Shown here: in pieces, positions 9,260 through 17,342 of the stretch
Numbering within the stretch: the first letter of the stretch is position 1
Layout: each line of letters begins with the position of its first letter
NCBI GenBank assembly: GCA_937948985.1
Contig: CALFAK010000158.1
Coordinates: 1 to 34,183 of the forward strand
Reading direction: 5' to 3'
DNA from: an uncultured Neomegalonema sp.
Lineage (GTDB): Bacteria > Pseudomonadota > Alphaproteobacteria > Rhodobacterales > Rhodobacteraceae
Length of the DNA: 34,183 nt
Made by a program: the position numbers and the translations under genes
Notes under the pieces: model-generated
The model's input: only the letters and a program-made list of their open reading frames with translations
The model's database searches: none
Told to the model about the DNA's origin: nothing

Positions 9260-9304
9260 AAGGTTACTGTTCTGAACGGTCCGGTCAACCTTTGGCGTTG
9301 CCAA
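9260..9304. promoter_or_regulatory. Candidate divergent promoter and operator for tctC and the NMT1-like gene
   Basis: A perfect inverted repeat TTGGC-GTT-GCCAA is at 9292-9304. Beside it, on the minus strand, TTGACC (9283-9288) is followed after exactly 17 bases by a weak -10 (AACCTT, 9260-9265) oriented towards tctC. A short palindrome gttctgaac lies between them. An operator overlapping the tctC promoter is plausible; no regulator gene is adjacent. Confidence 0.35.
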
Positions 9305-9358
9305 GAGCGGGCAGATCGCACAAAAATTGATCTCATCCGAAAGAGAAGAGAGCGCATT

Positions 9359-10246
9359 ATGACCACCATTAATATCCAGTTCACGTTGTTTTCGGCATTT
9401 TACGCCCCCCTTATCGCGACGATGTCGGGTGGATTTTTGCGTGAGGAGGGACTCGACTACGAATGGTCGGTGGCAAAACCGGGTGTTTCCGCGCTGACGG
9501 CGCTGGAGGATGGCAGCGCGCATGTTGTGCAATCGACGCTGAGCCAGAACCTGATGGCATTGGATGGCGGTAAGACGCCACGCGCCGTGCATTTTGCGCA
9601 GGTTAACGAGATGGACGGCTTTTTTCTCACGGGGCGTGAGCCGGATGCGGGGTTTGACTGGAAAACGCTGGAGGGTGCCGAAGTGGTGCTGTTCGGTGGC
9701 GGGCAGCCGTTGGTGATGTTCAAATGGGCGTGCCACAAAGCGGGCATCGATTTCGACAAGATCAAAGCGATTAATGTGGGCGGTGCGGCGGATATGGATC
9801 GTGCGTTCCGCGACGGGCAGGGCCAATATGTGCAGCAGCAAGGCCCGTTCCCGCAGCAGTTGGAAGCTGACGGTGCGGGGCATGTGGTGGCGCAGGTTGG
9901 GCCGATGGTTGGCCCTTGCGGGTTCTCTTCCCTCGCGGCGATGCCCGAATGGCTGGAGACGGATATGGCGGCGGCGTTCACGCGGGCCTATGCCAAAGCG
10001 CGGGCCTATATGAATGAGGAAAGCGCGGCGGGGATTGCGGCGTCGATGAAGTCTTTCTTCCCGAAAATTGACGGCGCGGTCCTCGAAGACTGCATCGGGA
10101 CGTATCAGAAGCTGGGTTGCTGGACGCCGCATGTGGAGATCACGGCCCCCGCCTACGAGGCGATGCTGGATATCTATCAATATGCGGGCGGGTTGAAGAC
10201 GCGGTTTGCGTATGAGCAGGTCTGCGCGAAGCCGCCTGTGGGTTAA
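9359..10246 (+). CDS. NMT1/SsuA-like substrate-binding protein without a signal peptide
   Basis: A 295-residue protein resembling ABC-type nitrate/sulfonate/thiamine-precursor binding proteins (NMT1/THI5-like fold). It opens MTTINIQFTLFSAFYAPL, followed by FLREEGLDYEWSVAKPG and VSALTALEDGSAHVVQST, the usual ligand-pocket layout. A middle GAEVVLFGGGQPLVMFKWA and a C-terminal helical part follow. The ATG at 9359 is chosen because AAGAGAAGAGAG precedes it; upstream in-frame extension overlaps the divergent tctC promoter region. The N-terminus has no signal peptide or lipobox, so the protein is probably cytoplasmic. No ABC permease or ATPase is in the window. It could be a ligand sensor or an enzyme rather than a transporter part. 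Confidence 0.75.
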   Translation: MTTINIQFTLFSAFYAPLIATMSGGFLREEGLDYEWSVAKPGVSALTALEDGSAHVVQSTLSQNLMALDGGKTPRAVHFAQVNEMDGFFLTGREPDAGFDWKTLEGAEVVLFGGGQPLVMFKWACHKAGIDFDKIKAINVGGAADMDRAFRDGQGQYVQQQGPFPQQLEADGAGHVVAQVGPMVGPCGFSSLAAMPEWLETDMAAAFTRAYAKARAYMNEESAAGIAASMKSFFPKIDGAVLEDCIGTYQKLGCWTPHVEITAPAYEAMLDIYQYAGGLKTRFAYEQVCAKPPVG

Positions 10247-10277
10247 GGGGGATCCCAGAGCGCTGCTGCTGATATTT

Positions 10278-10316
10278 TCGCGAGACCGGACGCCGGCCTT
10301 CGCTGGCGTGACGCGA
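10278..10316. repeat. Dispersed hairpin repeat, copy 2 (convergent gap)
   Basis: An inner 8-bp stem (acgccggc 10290-10297 with ctggcgt-type bases 10302-10309, one G-T pair) with loop cttc is enclosed by an outer stem tcgcg / cgcga. The string cgcgagaccgga is identical to bases within the repeat at 33980-34033. It lies between two convergent stop codons and could also act as a transcription barrier. Confidence 0.55.
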
Positions 10317-10337
10317 GGCGGTGTTTTGAGAGACAGC

Positions 10338-11159
10338 CTAACTCCCCGCCACCATCGGCGCGGTCATGCGTTGCAACGTGGCGATGACGCTGTTGGCGAC
10401 GATGCGGCCTGTGCGGGGGTTATCGTCGGAGGGGATGTTGTTCATGGTCATTGTGGCTTCGCCGGAATCGGATTTGATCGTGACAGATTGAATGTTGCGG
10501 TCAATCGTCGGGTCGGCCCAGACCTCGACCTGGGTATCCTCCGGCCCGATGCCGGCCAGCGCCAGAGCGGCGGCGACGTTAACATTGGCGGGAAAGCCGC
10601 GTGCGGCATCCCGCGCTGAACCGCGCAGAACGCAGAGGGGTTCGGTGAGATTGCTGATGTCGATGTTGTTGTCGGTCAGGTGCGGTGCGCCCGCGAGGCC
10701 GTTCGGGGGCTTGCGGGTTTGCAGGGTGACCGTGTGGATTGTGCCGACGGCCATCGCGCGCACGGTATCCAGGCCGATGAGCGCGCCCGTGGGGACGATG
10801 ATCTTCGCGCCCGTTTGCTTGGCCTGTTCGATCAGGTCGGGATGATTGAGCAGCGCGCCCACCGATAGCGGCATGAGGCAGCGGCCCTTGGCGATGACGC
10901 CGGCGGCGAGGTCGGGGAAGACGGCGGCGGGGGCGCATTCGACGATCACATCCGCCACCTCTGCCAATCCTTCGAGGGGCAGGATGTCGGGCGGGGTGCG
11001 GAATTCGGCGACGCGTCGGGCGGCGCGGGTACGGTCTTTGGCGGAGACGGCGGTGAGGCGCATTCCGGGGACTTCTCCGGCATCGACCGCTTTCGCTGCG
11101 CGCAGGCCGATTGCGCCCAGGCCCGCGATGGCGACACGTAAATCCGGTGCCTGTGTCAT
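10338..11159 (-). CDS. Aspartate dehydrogenase family (NadX/DUF108-like) protein
   Basis: A 273-residue NAD(P)-dependent dehydrogenase of the aspartate dehydrogenase family, whose known members turn L-aspartate into iminoaspartate. The Rossmann motif GLGAIG is at 13-18. VIVECAPAAVF at 71-81, PTGALIGLDTVRA at 123-135 and the domain-2 block FPANVNVAAALALAGIG at 189-205 are family hallmarks. The DNNPRTG-like end (SDDNPRTGRIVANS) is also present. In the stretch DPTIDRNIQSVTI the position where I expect the family catalytic histidine (N-x-H) is Q224, so true aspartate activity is uncertain. ATG at 11159 is preferred over an in-frame TTG six bases upstream because GGGGAT is well spaced to it. It is divergent from the DUF1932 gene. 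Confidence 0.82.
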   Translation of the reverse strand: MTQAPDLRVAIAGLGAIGLRAAKAVDAGEVPGMRLTAVSAKDRTRAARRVAEFRTPPDILPLEGLAEVADVIVECAPAAVFPDLAAGVIAKGRCLMPLSVGALLNHPDLIEQAKQTGAKIIVPTGALIGLDTVRAMAVGTIHTVTLQTRKPPNGLAGAPHLTDNNIDISNLTEPLCVLRGSARDAARGFPANVNVAAALALAGIGPEDTQVEVWADPTIDRNIQSVTIKSDSGEATMTMNNIPSDDNPRTGRIVANSVIATLQRMTAPMVAGS

Positions 11160-11242
11160 CTTCAAATCCCCGTTCCGTTAACCCTGTTGGACAATGGCGT
11201 GGAATGATGGATGATGGAAGTCTTAGAAACGGGAGCGGCGTG

Positions 11243-12130
11243 ATGGCGGTTGAGACGATAGCGGTTTTGATGCCCGGCGATATGGGTCATGCGGTCGGGC
11301 GTGTGCTGCGTGAGAATGGTTTTGACGTGATTACGGCGCTGGACGGGCGCGGGGCGCATACGTTGGAACTGGCGGCGGCGGCGGGCTTGCGGGATGCGGG
11401 GACGGTTGCGGGGGTGGTTGCTGAGGCTGATCTGATCCTTTCGATCCTTCCGCCCGCTGCGGCGTTGCAACAGGCGACGGATGTGGCGGCGCAGATGACG
11501 GCGCTGGGCAAGTTTCCGGTCTATGTCGATTGCAACGCGATCTCTCCCGATACGGCCAAGCAGGTTGGCGCGGTGATCGGGGGCGCAGGTGCGGCTTTTA
11601 TCGATGCGGGGATTATCGGGCTGGCGCCGGGCAAGGGTGCGGGGCCGCGTTTTTATGTGTCCGGTCCCGATGTGGAGGCGATGCTGGCGCTGGATGGCAA
11701 GGGGTTTCAGGTGGTCCGGTCGGGTGCGGGGATTGGCGAGGCATCGGCGCTGAAAATGGTTTATGCTGGGCTGACTAAGGGGACGTGGACGTTGCAGACA
11801 GCCGTGTTGCTGGCGGCGCAGCGGCTGGGGGTGATTGATCCGCTGCTGGAGGAGTTTGAATTCAGCCAGAAAGGTCCGCTGGATGCGATGCGGGCGCGTG
11901 TGCCGTTTTTGCCCGCTGACTCGGCGCGCTGGGTCGGCGAAATGGAGGAAATCGCGGCGACGTTTGCCTCGGCGGGGGTCAGTTCGGGGTTTCATGACGG
12001 GGCGGCGGATGTGTTTCGCATACTGGCTCAAACTCCGTTCGCGGAGGAAACACGGGCGACGCTGGACAAGTCGCGTACTCTTGAGGAAGCCTTGACGGTC
12101 TACGAAAAATATGTGCCTTCAAAGGCGTAA
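11243..12130 (+). CDS. NAD(P)-dependent oxidoreductase with DUF1932 C-terminal domain
   Basis: A 295-residue member of the beta-hydroxyacid/6-phosphogluconate dehydrogenase superfamily. The Rossmann start is VLMPGDMGHAVGRVL (residues about 7-21), a glycine-motif variant. ADLILSILPPAAAL near 65-78 and YVDCNAISPDTAKQVG near 94-109 follow. KMVYAGLTKGTW near 172-183 holds the lysine that is catalytic across this superfamily. The C-terminal half matches the all-helical DUF1932 domain. ATG at 11243 follows GGGAGCGG at good spacing. The GST gene starts 21 bp downstream, so the two are cotranscribed. Substrate unknown; oxidation or reduction of a hydroxy acid or carbonyl intermediate is inferred. Confidence 0.85.
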   Translation: MAVETIAVLMPGDMGHAVGRVLRENGFDVITALDGRGAHTLELAAAAGLRDAGTVAGVVAEADLILSILPPAAALQQATDVAAQMTALGKFPVYVDCNAISPDTAKQVGAVIGGAGAAFIDAGIIGLAPGKGAGPRFYVSGPDVEAMLALDGKGFQVVRSGAGIGEASALKMVYAGLTKGTWTLQTAVLLAAQRLGVIDPLLEEFEFSQKGPLDAMRARVPFLPADSARWVGEMEEIAATFASAGVSSGFHDGAADVFRILAQTPFAEETRATLDKSRTLEEALTVYEKYVPSKA

Positions 12131-12151
12131 GATTTACAGCAGGAGAAAATC

Positions 12152-12781
12152 ATGATCGACTTTTACACATGGACCACGCCGAACGGGCGCAAGATTTCGA
12201 TCCTGTTGGAAGAATTGGGTGTCGAGTATACGGCGCATTCGATTGACATCGGTGCGGGCGATCAGAAAACGCCGGAGTTCCTGAAAATCGCGCCGAACAA
12301 CAAGATTCCCGCGATTGTGGACCATGACAACGGCCTGAACCTGATGGAATCGGGCGCGATCATGCTGTATCTGGCGGAAAAATACGGGAAGTTCATGCCG
12401 ACCGAACCGCTGGCCAAGGCGCGGGCGCATGAGTGGTTGATGTGGCAGATGGCGGGTTTCGGGCCGATGCTGGGGCAAACCCATGCGTTTCACCACTTCA
12501 ACAAGGGCAAGTCGGAATGGGGCGAGGAGCGCTTTCTGACCGAGACGGCGCGTCTGTACGGTGTGCTGAACGAGCGCCTGAAGGATCGTGACTATATCGT
12601 GGATGAGTATTCGATCGTCGATATGGCGTGCTGGCCCTGGGCGTCGCGGTACGAGTGGCAGAGCATTGATCTGGCCGATTATCCGAATGTGCGCGCTTGG
12701 TATCAGCGTATTCTCGCCCGTCCGGCGGTGCAGAAGGGGTATCATGTGCCGAAGAAGATGGGTGAAATCCCTGCGGGGTGA
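12152..12781 (+). CDS. Glutathione S-transferase, Nu-class-like
   Basis: A 209-residue glutathione transferase with an N-terminal thioredoxin-fold domain (1-80) and a helical C-terminal domain (about 87-200). The first motif is FYTWTTPNGRKISILLEELG. The TTPNG turn is characteristic of the YfcG/YghU (Nu-class) enzymes, in which threonines and asparagine replace a catalytic Tyr/Ser/Cys. NKIPAIVD at 50-57 holds the cis-proline, and ESGAIMLYLAEKYG at 66-79 binds the glutathione gamma-glutamyl part. WLMWQMAGFGPMLGQ at 95-109 is also Nu-like. Members reduce disulfides or remove glutathione from conjugates. Tight linkage to the DUF1932 dehydrogenase suggests the two act on one pathway intermediate. 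AGGAGAA precedes the ATG. Confidence 0.9.
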   Translation: MIDFYTWTTPNGRKISILLEELGVEYTAHSIDIGAGDQKTPEFLKIAPNNKIPAIVDHDNGLNLMESGAIMLYLAEKYGKFMPTEPLAKARAHEWLMWQMAGFGPMLGQTHAFHHFNKGKSEWGEERFLTETARLYGVLNERLKDRDYIVDEYSIVDMACWPWASRYEWQSIDLADYPNVRAWYQRILARPAVQKGYHVPKKMGEIPAG

Positions 12782-12819
12782 CGTTTTTAGTTTTTCGCAG
12801 TCATTCGGTATACAGAACT

Positions 12820-12900
12820 GTCATACCGCGACCTTGATCGCGGTATCCATTGCCCCGCACGCGCTGAACAATGGACACCGCGATCAAGTTGCGGGGTGAC
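12820..12900. repeat. 81-bp intergenic inverted-repeat element
   Basis: The left arm (12820-12852) and the reverse complement of the right arm (12869-12900) agree at nearly every base, from GTCA at the outer end to TCCATTG at the inner end, with a 16-base centre. Each arm also folds by itself; the left is ataccgcga / tcgcggtat around ccttga. The element fills the gap between the GST and the molybdenum hydroxylase operon. The layout is like alphaproteobacterial intergenic palindromic repeats; no protein is encoded. Confidence 0.8.
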
Positions 12901-13004
12901 TGCTGAAAAACTTTAAATCCGCACTTATGTCATTTCACGGGGACGGCGATTTGGTCTGTTGCTACTGAAATGATCGGTACGTTTTTGCCCTTGAGAGGCT
13001 TTGA

Positions 13005-13463
13005 ATGAAAATCACTGTGAACGGCGAGATGCATGATGTGGCGGTTGCGCCGGATATGCCTTTGCTGTGGGTGCTGCGCGACGAGCTGAAACTCACGGGT
13101 ACGAAATACGGCTGCGGCATCGCGCAGTGCGGGGCGTGCACGGTGCATATTGACGGGGTCGCCGTGCGATCCTGTCAGATGCCTGTGGGTGATTTGGAAG
13201 GCGAAGTGACCACGATTGAGGGATTGGGCCAGCCGCAGGTGCTGCACGCGGTTCAGGCGGCTTGGGTGGAACATCAGGTGGCGCAATGCGGCTATTGCCA
13301 ATCGGGGCAGATCATGGCCGCCGCCTCGTTTTTAGATACCAACCCCGACCCTACGGATGCGGATATTGACCGCGTGATGAGCGCCAATCTTTGCCGTTGC
13401 GGCACCTATCCGCGCATTCGTGAAGCCGTCAAAACAGCGGCTGCCAGCTTGCGGGGGGCGTGA
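13005..13463 (+). CDS. Molybdenum hydroxylase small subunit, 2Fe-2S (IorA-like)
   Basis: A 152-residue electron-transfer subunit with two [2Fe-2S] clusters, as in isoquinoline 1-oxidoreductase and related aldehyde oxidases. The plant-type ferredoxin domain has [17 protein letters not shown] near residues 35-51 plus a later SC. The second helical domain has [13 protein letters not shown] near 96-108 and [15 protein letters not shown] near 128-142. It has no signal peptide, so it must be exported folded with its Tat-carrying partner encoded next. The length is normal for the small subunit. A GAGAGG-like ribosome site precedes the ATG. The next start codon lies one base after its stop. Confidence 0.93.
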   Translation: MKITVNGEMHDVAVAPDMPLLWVLRDELKLTGTKYGCGIAQCGACTVHIDGVAVRSCQMPVGDLEGEVTTIEGLGQPQVLHAVQAAWVEHQVAQCGYCQSGQIMAAASFLDTNPDPTDADIDRVMSANLCRCGTYPRIREAVKTAAASLRGA

Positions 13464-13464
13464 T

Positions 13465-15699
13465 ATGGGCAAGTTGAAAACGATTGCGCGGCGCACGTTT
13501 TTGATCGGTTCGGCGGCGATTGCGGGCGGGGTGGCGTTTGGCGTGTATAAGGTCAGGCAAGACCCGGCGAACCCGCTGCTCGAAAACGCAAAATCCGGCG
13601 AGGCGGTTTTCAATCCGTGGGTGATGATCGACGGCGAGCGGATCACATTGATCACGCCGCATACCGACCTCGGCCAAGGGGCGGAATCGATGCAAGCGGC
13701 GCTGATCGCTGAGGAACTGGATGTGGAATTCGGCCAGTTCGAGACGCGCTTTGGCGTGCCCGCCGCCGCCTATTGGAATACCGCGATGGCGGGGGATGCT
13801 GCCCCATTTAAATCGACGGATGACAGCTTTACCGCCGAGACGACGCGCGCCTTTATGAGCGGATTGTTCAAGGTGATCGGGATGCAGGGGACGGGGGGGT
13901 CAAGCTCTGTCCCGGACAGTTTTGACAAGCTGCGCATGGCGGGCGCGGTTGCGCGTGAGACGCTGAAAGCGGCGGTGGCGCAGAATTGGGACGTGTCGGT
14001 TGATGATCTGAAAACCGAAAAAGGCGCGGTTATTATGCCCGATGGCACGGCGCTGAACTATACCGAGATTGCGGCGCTGGCGGCAGAGATGGAGCCTGTT
14101 GAAGAGGTGGTTCTGCGCGATCCGTCCGAATGGAGGCTGATCGGTTCGCAGATGCGGCGCACGGATATTGTCGGCAAGTCCACGGGCACGCTGAAATATG
14201 GCATCGATGTTGATGTCGGGGGGATGGTGCACGCGACGGTCAAGGTGAACCCGCGTCGGGGGGTGATGAATTCCTACGATGCGGGCGAGGCCGAAAAGAT
14301 GTCCGGCGTGCTGAAAATCCTGCCCGTGACAAATGGTGTGGCCGTGGTGGCGGAGAACACTTGGTACGCGTTCAAAGCGGCGGAGGCGATCACTTGCGAC
14401 TGGGGACCGTCCCCTTATCCGGCGGAGCAATCGGATCATTGGAAAGCCGTGGCCGATAGCTTTACCGATGATCGGCTCGATAAGGTCTGGCGCAAGGATG
14501 GTGATCCTGATGCGGGCCTGTCGGGTGATGTTGTTGAGGCGGCGTACCATGCGCCCTATCTGGCCCATGCGCCGTTGGAGCCGTTGAATGCGGTTGTGAA
14601 GGTGACGGAGGAGGGTGCGGATATTTGGGTTTCGCACCAAATTCCGCGCATTGTACAACAGCAGGTCGCGGCTATCACCGGGCATGACACGGCGCAGGTG
14701 AAGCTGCACGGGCAATATGCGGGGGGCAGTTTCGGGCATCGGCTGGAGTTTGAGAACGTGAAACTGGCCGCCGAGATCGCGAACCAGATGCGCGGCACTC
14801 CGGTCAAGCTGACCTATAGCCGTGAGGAAGATTTCGCCCATGACTACCCCCGCCAGATCAGCATGGCGCGCGGGCGCGGAGCGGTAAAGGACGGCAAGGT
14901 CGAAACCTATGATCTGAGCATTGCCTCGGTATCATCATCCGCGTCGCAGATCGGTCGCATCGGGATGCCGATGCCGGGGCCGGATTCGCAAATTCCGGCC
15001 GGGGCGTGGAACCTGCCCTATGCGGTCCCGAATTTCAGGGTGTCGGCCTATCGCGTGCCGGAATTGGCACCGACCAGTTCATGGCGCTCGGTCGGGGCGT
15101 CTTCGGCGGGTTTTTTCGCCGACAGCTTTCTCGACGAGCTGATCCATGCTGCAGGGGCCGATCCGTTAGAGGAACGATTGCGGCTCTGCACGCATGATCT
15201 GGCCCGCAAGGTGCTGGAGGCGGTGGGCGAGATGTCCGGTTGGGGCGGTGATCTTGGCCCGGATCGCGGGCGCGGGGTGGCGTTTGTGAATTCGTTCGGC
15301 GTGCCCTGTGCGGAGGTGGTCGAGGTGACCAATACGCCCGGCGGGATCAAAATCGACAAGGTCTTTATCGCGGCGGAGGTCGGGACGGTGATTGATCCGG
15401 TTGCGTTTGACAACCAAGTCAAGGGAGGTGTCGTCTGGGCGCTGGGCCATGCGATGAACTGTGAAGTGACGTATTCGGACGGTGTCGCGGAGCAGTCGAA
15501 CTATCACGCCTATGAGGCAATGCGCATGTATCAATGTCCTGAAATCGAAGTGCGGGGATTGGAAAATGGCGACACGGTGCGCGGGGTCGGAGAGCCGCCT
15601 GTTCCGCCCGCAGCGGCAGCGTTAGGCAATGCGATTTTCGCCGCGACGGGCAAACGGCTGCGTGAAATGCCGTTCAACAAGCATATCGATTTTGTGTGA
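13465..15699 (+). CDS. Molybdenum hydroxylase large subunit, Tat-exported (IorB-like)
   Basis: A 744-residue molybdopterin-binding subunit of the xanthine dehydrogenase family, isoquinoline 1-oxidoreductase beta type. The ATG at 13465 begins MGKLKTIARRTFLIGSAAI, a twin-arginine signal (ARRTFLIG), placing the enzyme in or facing the periplasm. Early cofactor contacts include TPHTDLGQGAESMQAALIAE and GMQGTGGSSSVPDSFDKL. YAGGSFGHRLEF and SWRSVGASSAGFFADSFLDE are typical of the family. Near the end, GVGEPPVPPAAAALGNA carries the expected catalytic glutamate, E710. It hydroxylates an aldehyde or N-heterocycle at carbon with water as the oxygen source; the true substrate is unknown. Cofactor-maturation genes are not nearby. 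A cytochrome gene follows 12 bp later. Confidence 0.93.
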   Translation: MGKLKTIARRTFLIGSAAIAGGVAFGVYKVRQDPANPLLENAKSGEAVFNPWVMIDGERITLITPHTDLGQGAESMQAALIAEELDVEFGQFETRFGVPAAAYWNTAMAGDAAPFKSTDDSFTAETTRAFMSGLFKVIGMQGTGGSSSVPDSFDKLRMAGAVARETLKAAVAQNWDVSVDDLKTEKGAVIMPDGTALNYTEIAALAAEMEPVEEVVLRDPSEWRLIGSQMRRTDIVGKSTGTLKYGIDVDVGGMVHATVKVNPRRGVMNSYDAGEAEKMSGVLKILPVTNGVAVVAENTWYAFKAAEAITCDWGPSPYPAEQSDHWKAVADSFTDDRLDKVWRKDGDPDAGLSGDVVEAAYHAPYLAHAPLEPLNAVVKVTEEGADIWVSHQIPRIVQQQVAAITGHDTAQVKLHGQYAGGSFGHRLEFENVKLAAEIANQMRGTPVKLTYSREEDFAHDYPRQISMARGRGAVKDGKVETYDLSIASVSSSASQIGRIGMPMPGPDSQIPAGAWNLPYAVPNFRVSAYRVPELAPTSSWRSVGASSAGFFADSFLDELIHAAGADPLEERLRLCTHDLARKVLEAVGEMSGWGGDLGPDRGRGVAFVNSFGVPCAEVVEVTNTPGGIKIDKVFIAAEVGTVIDPVAFDNQVKGGVVWALGHAMNCEVTYSDGVAEQSNYHAYEAMRMYQCPEIEVRGLENGDTVRGVGEPPVPPAAAALGNAIFAATGKRLREMPFNKHIDFV

Positions 15700-15711
15700 G
15701 GGCGTGGTGAT

Positions 15712-16332
15712 ATGAGAAGGCTCATTACAGTGACCGGACTGTTACTGTCTGGTGCCGCATTGGCATCTGACGGGCACGGGTTAGTGATAAAAACACCCCC
15801 TGTTGGCTCGGTTTCGCGCACGGATGGGTTGCAGGCATGGGAGAAAATTCACGCTGTCGTCTCTCACCCGCGCTGTGTGAACTGCCATACGGATGAGCAG
15901 AATTTGCCGATGTGGTCAGGGCCGGAATACGCGGATGTGCGGCCTCACGGGATGAATATTCACGCGGGCGAAAGCCGGATAGGCGCGGAAACCCTGACTT
16001 GCCAGACATGTCACGTGACCTCGACCCGGCCGAACACGGTGCCCCGCGCAGCCCCGCATACGGGGATGGAATGGCGGTTGGCTCCGGCGGAATTCCTGTG
16101 GTTCGGGGTGGATGGCCGCACTATTTGCGAGCAAATCCGCGATCCTGAGCGCAATGGCGGGCGTGACGGGGCGGGATTGGTCGAGCACATCACGCATGAT
16201 GCTGAAAAGAAAGGGTTTATTACGTGGGGCTTTGATCCGGGTGCGGGGCGCGAACCTGCGCCGGGCGGGATGCAGGCGCATTTGGATGATATGATCGTTT
16301 GGGTGGCCGCTGAAATGCCTTGCCCTGAATAG
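15712..16332 (+). CDS. Diheme c-type cytochrome linked to the molybdenum hydroxylase
   Basis: A 206-residue exported cytochrome. Residues 1-19 are a Sec signal peptide ending ALAS/DG. Two heme-binding motifs are present: C55-V-N-C-H59 and C97-Q-T-C-H101. M67, M81 and H84 are candidate distal ligands. The protein resembles those found beside isoquinoline-1-oxidoreductase-like operons and is the likely electron acceptor for the exported hydroxylase, passing electrons to the respiratory chain. It starts 12 bp after the large subunit stop, so the three genes form one operon. The C-terminal half (WRLAPAEFLWFGVDGR, then GFDPGAGREPAPGG) has no motif that I recognise with confidence. Confidence 0.85.
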   Translation: MRRLITVTGLLLSGAALASDGHGLVIKTPPVGSVSRTDGLQAWEKIHAVVSHPRCVNCHTDEQNLPMWSGPEYADVRPHGMNIHAGESRIGAETLTCQTCHVTSTRPNTVPRAAPHTGMEWRLAPAEFLWFGVDGRTICEQIRDPERNGGRDGAGLVEHITHDAEKKGFITWGFDPGAGREPAPGGMQAHLDDMIVWVAAEMPCPE

Positions 16333-16365
16333 GGGTTAAGACTTTGTTTTTATAAAGCTTTTAGG

Positions 16366-17247
16366 TTATCCGGCCCTGCCCGTGCGCTCGATCGGGACGT
16401 TGTCGATGAGGCGTGTCTGGCCAAGCCTGACTGCCGCGAATATGCGGGCCTCTTTGCCATGTTCCAAGGTGTGAATCAGGTTGAGATTGGCGGAATCGCG
16501 GGCTTCGATATAGTCGATCTCGTTAAAACCAGCCGTGAGAAGGGCTTTGGTGCAAGCCTCTAAAACACGTTCTAAATCAATACCATGCGCGATATGGTCG
16601 GCAGATGCAAACAGAGCGCGGTTCAGTTTTCCCGCGATTTTGCGTTCTTTTTCGCTGAGGTAGCGATTGCGCGAAGACATTGCGAGACCGTCCGCTTCGC
16701 GCACAATCGGGCTGGAAGCGATGCGTATGGGCATGTCGAGGTCCCGCACCATTTGCCGGATTGAGACAAGTTGTTGCCAGTCTTTTTCCCCAAAAACCGC
16801 GTAATCGGCTTGTGCCTGGTTGAGCAGCTTGCAGACGACCGTAGTAACGCCGTCGAAATGGCCTGGCCGATGTGTACCGCAGAGAGATTCTGTGATGTTT
16901 TTTACACTGATATTGGTTGCAAAGCCGTCAGGGTATATTTCGGATACTGTTGGTGCGTAGATCAGATCGCATCCTGCATTCGCCAATAGTTCGGCGTCGC
17001 GGACCTCATCGCGGGGGTATTTCTCAAAATCCTCGCCCTCTGCGAACTGTGTCGGATTGACGAAAATTGATGCAATGACGCGTTTTGCGCGGCGTCTGGC
17101 AGTGCGAACGAGGGATAGGTGCCCCTCATGCAAGCCGCCCATTGTCGGCACCAGTGCCACCAGATCACCCGCACGCCGCCAATCCCGCACAACATCGCGC
17201 AATTCGACGATTGTGGTCACGGTGCGGGGGCGGGAAATGTGAAGCAT
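16366..17247 (-). CDS. panC: Pantothenate synthetase
   Basis: A 293-residue pantothenate--beta-alanine ligase, the ATP-dependent last step of pantothenate (coenzyme A precursor) synthesis in the cytoplasm. It belongs to the nucleotidyltransferase superfamily: VPTMGGLHEGHLSLV near 34-48 holds the HxGH motif, and AMSSRNRYLSEKER near 188-201 is the KMSKS-equivalent. SIFVNPTQFAEGEDFEKYP and FGEKDWQQLVSIRQMV bind pantoate. The length is normal. It is not next to panB here. It converges on the cytochrome gene with a 33-bp gap, and the small membrane protein lies 95 bp upstream on the same strand. Confidence 0.96.
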   Translation of the reverse strand: MLHISRPRTVTTIVELRDVVRDWRRAGDLVALVPTMGGLHEGHLSLVRTARRRAKRVIASIFVNPTQFAEGEDFEKYPRDEVRDAELLANAGCDLIYAPTVSEIYPDGFATNISVKNITESLCGTHRPGHFDGVTTVVCKLLNQAQADYAVFGEKDWQQLVSIRQMVRDLDMPIRIASSPIVREADGLAMSSRNRYLSEKERKIAGKLNRALFASADHIAHGIDLERVLEACTKALLTAGFNEIDYIEARDSANLNLIHTLEHGKEARIFAAVRLGQTRLIDNVPIERTGRAG

Positions 17248-17342
17248 GGCCTGTGCGGCTCCAGTTTACGGTGCCCCACTAACTTAACCAAAACAGCAGG
17301 ATAAACAAGAGTCGCTTACCCGGATTTGTAGGCTGAATGCGC

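Noticed and set aside
9005-9358. Upstream extension of the NMT1-like protein that might have supplied a signal peptide
   Set aside because: The extension is antisense to tctC and its control region, does not look like a signal peptide, and a good ribosome site precedes the ATG at 9359.
8245-9384. Longer form of TctC beginning at 9384
   Set aside because: The added 57 residues precede a complete signal peptide, cross into the divergent gene and lack a ribosome site. The ATG at 9213 has GGGAGA and starts the signal peptide.
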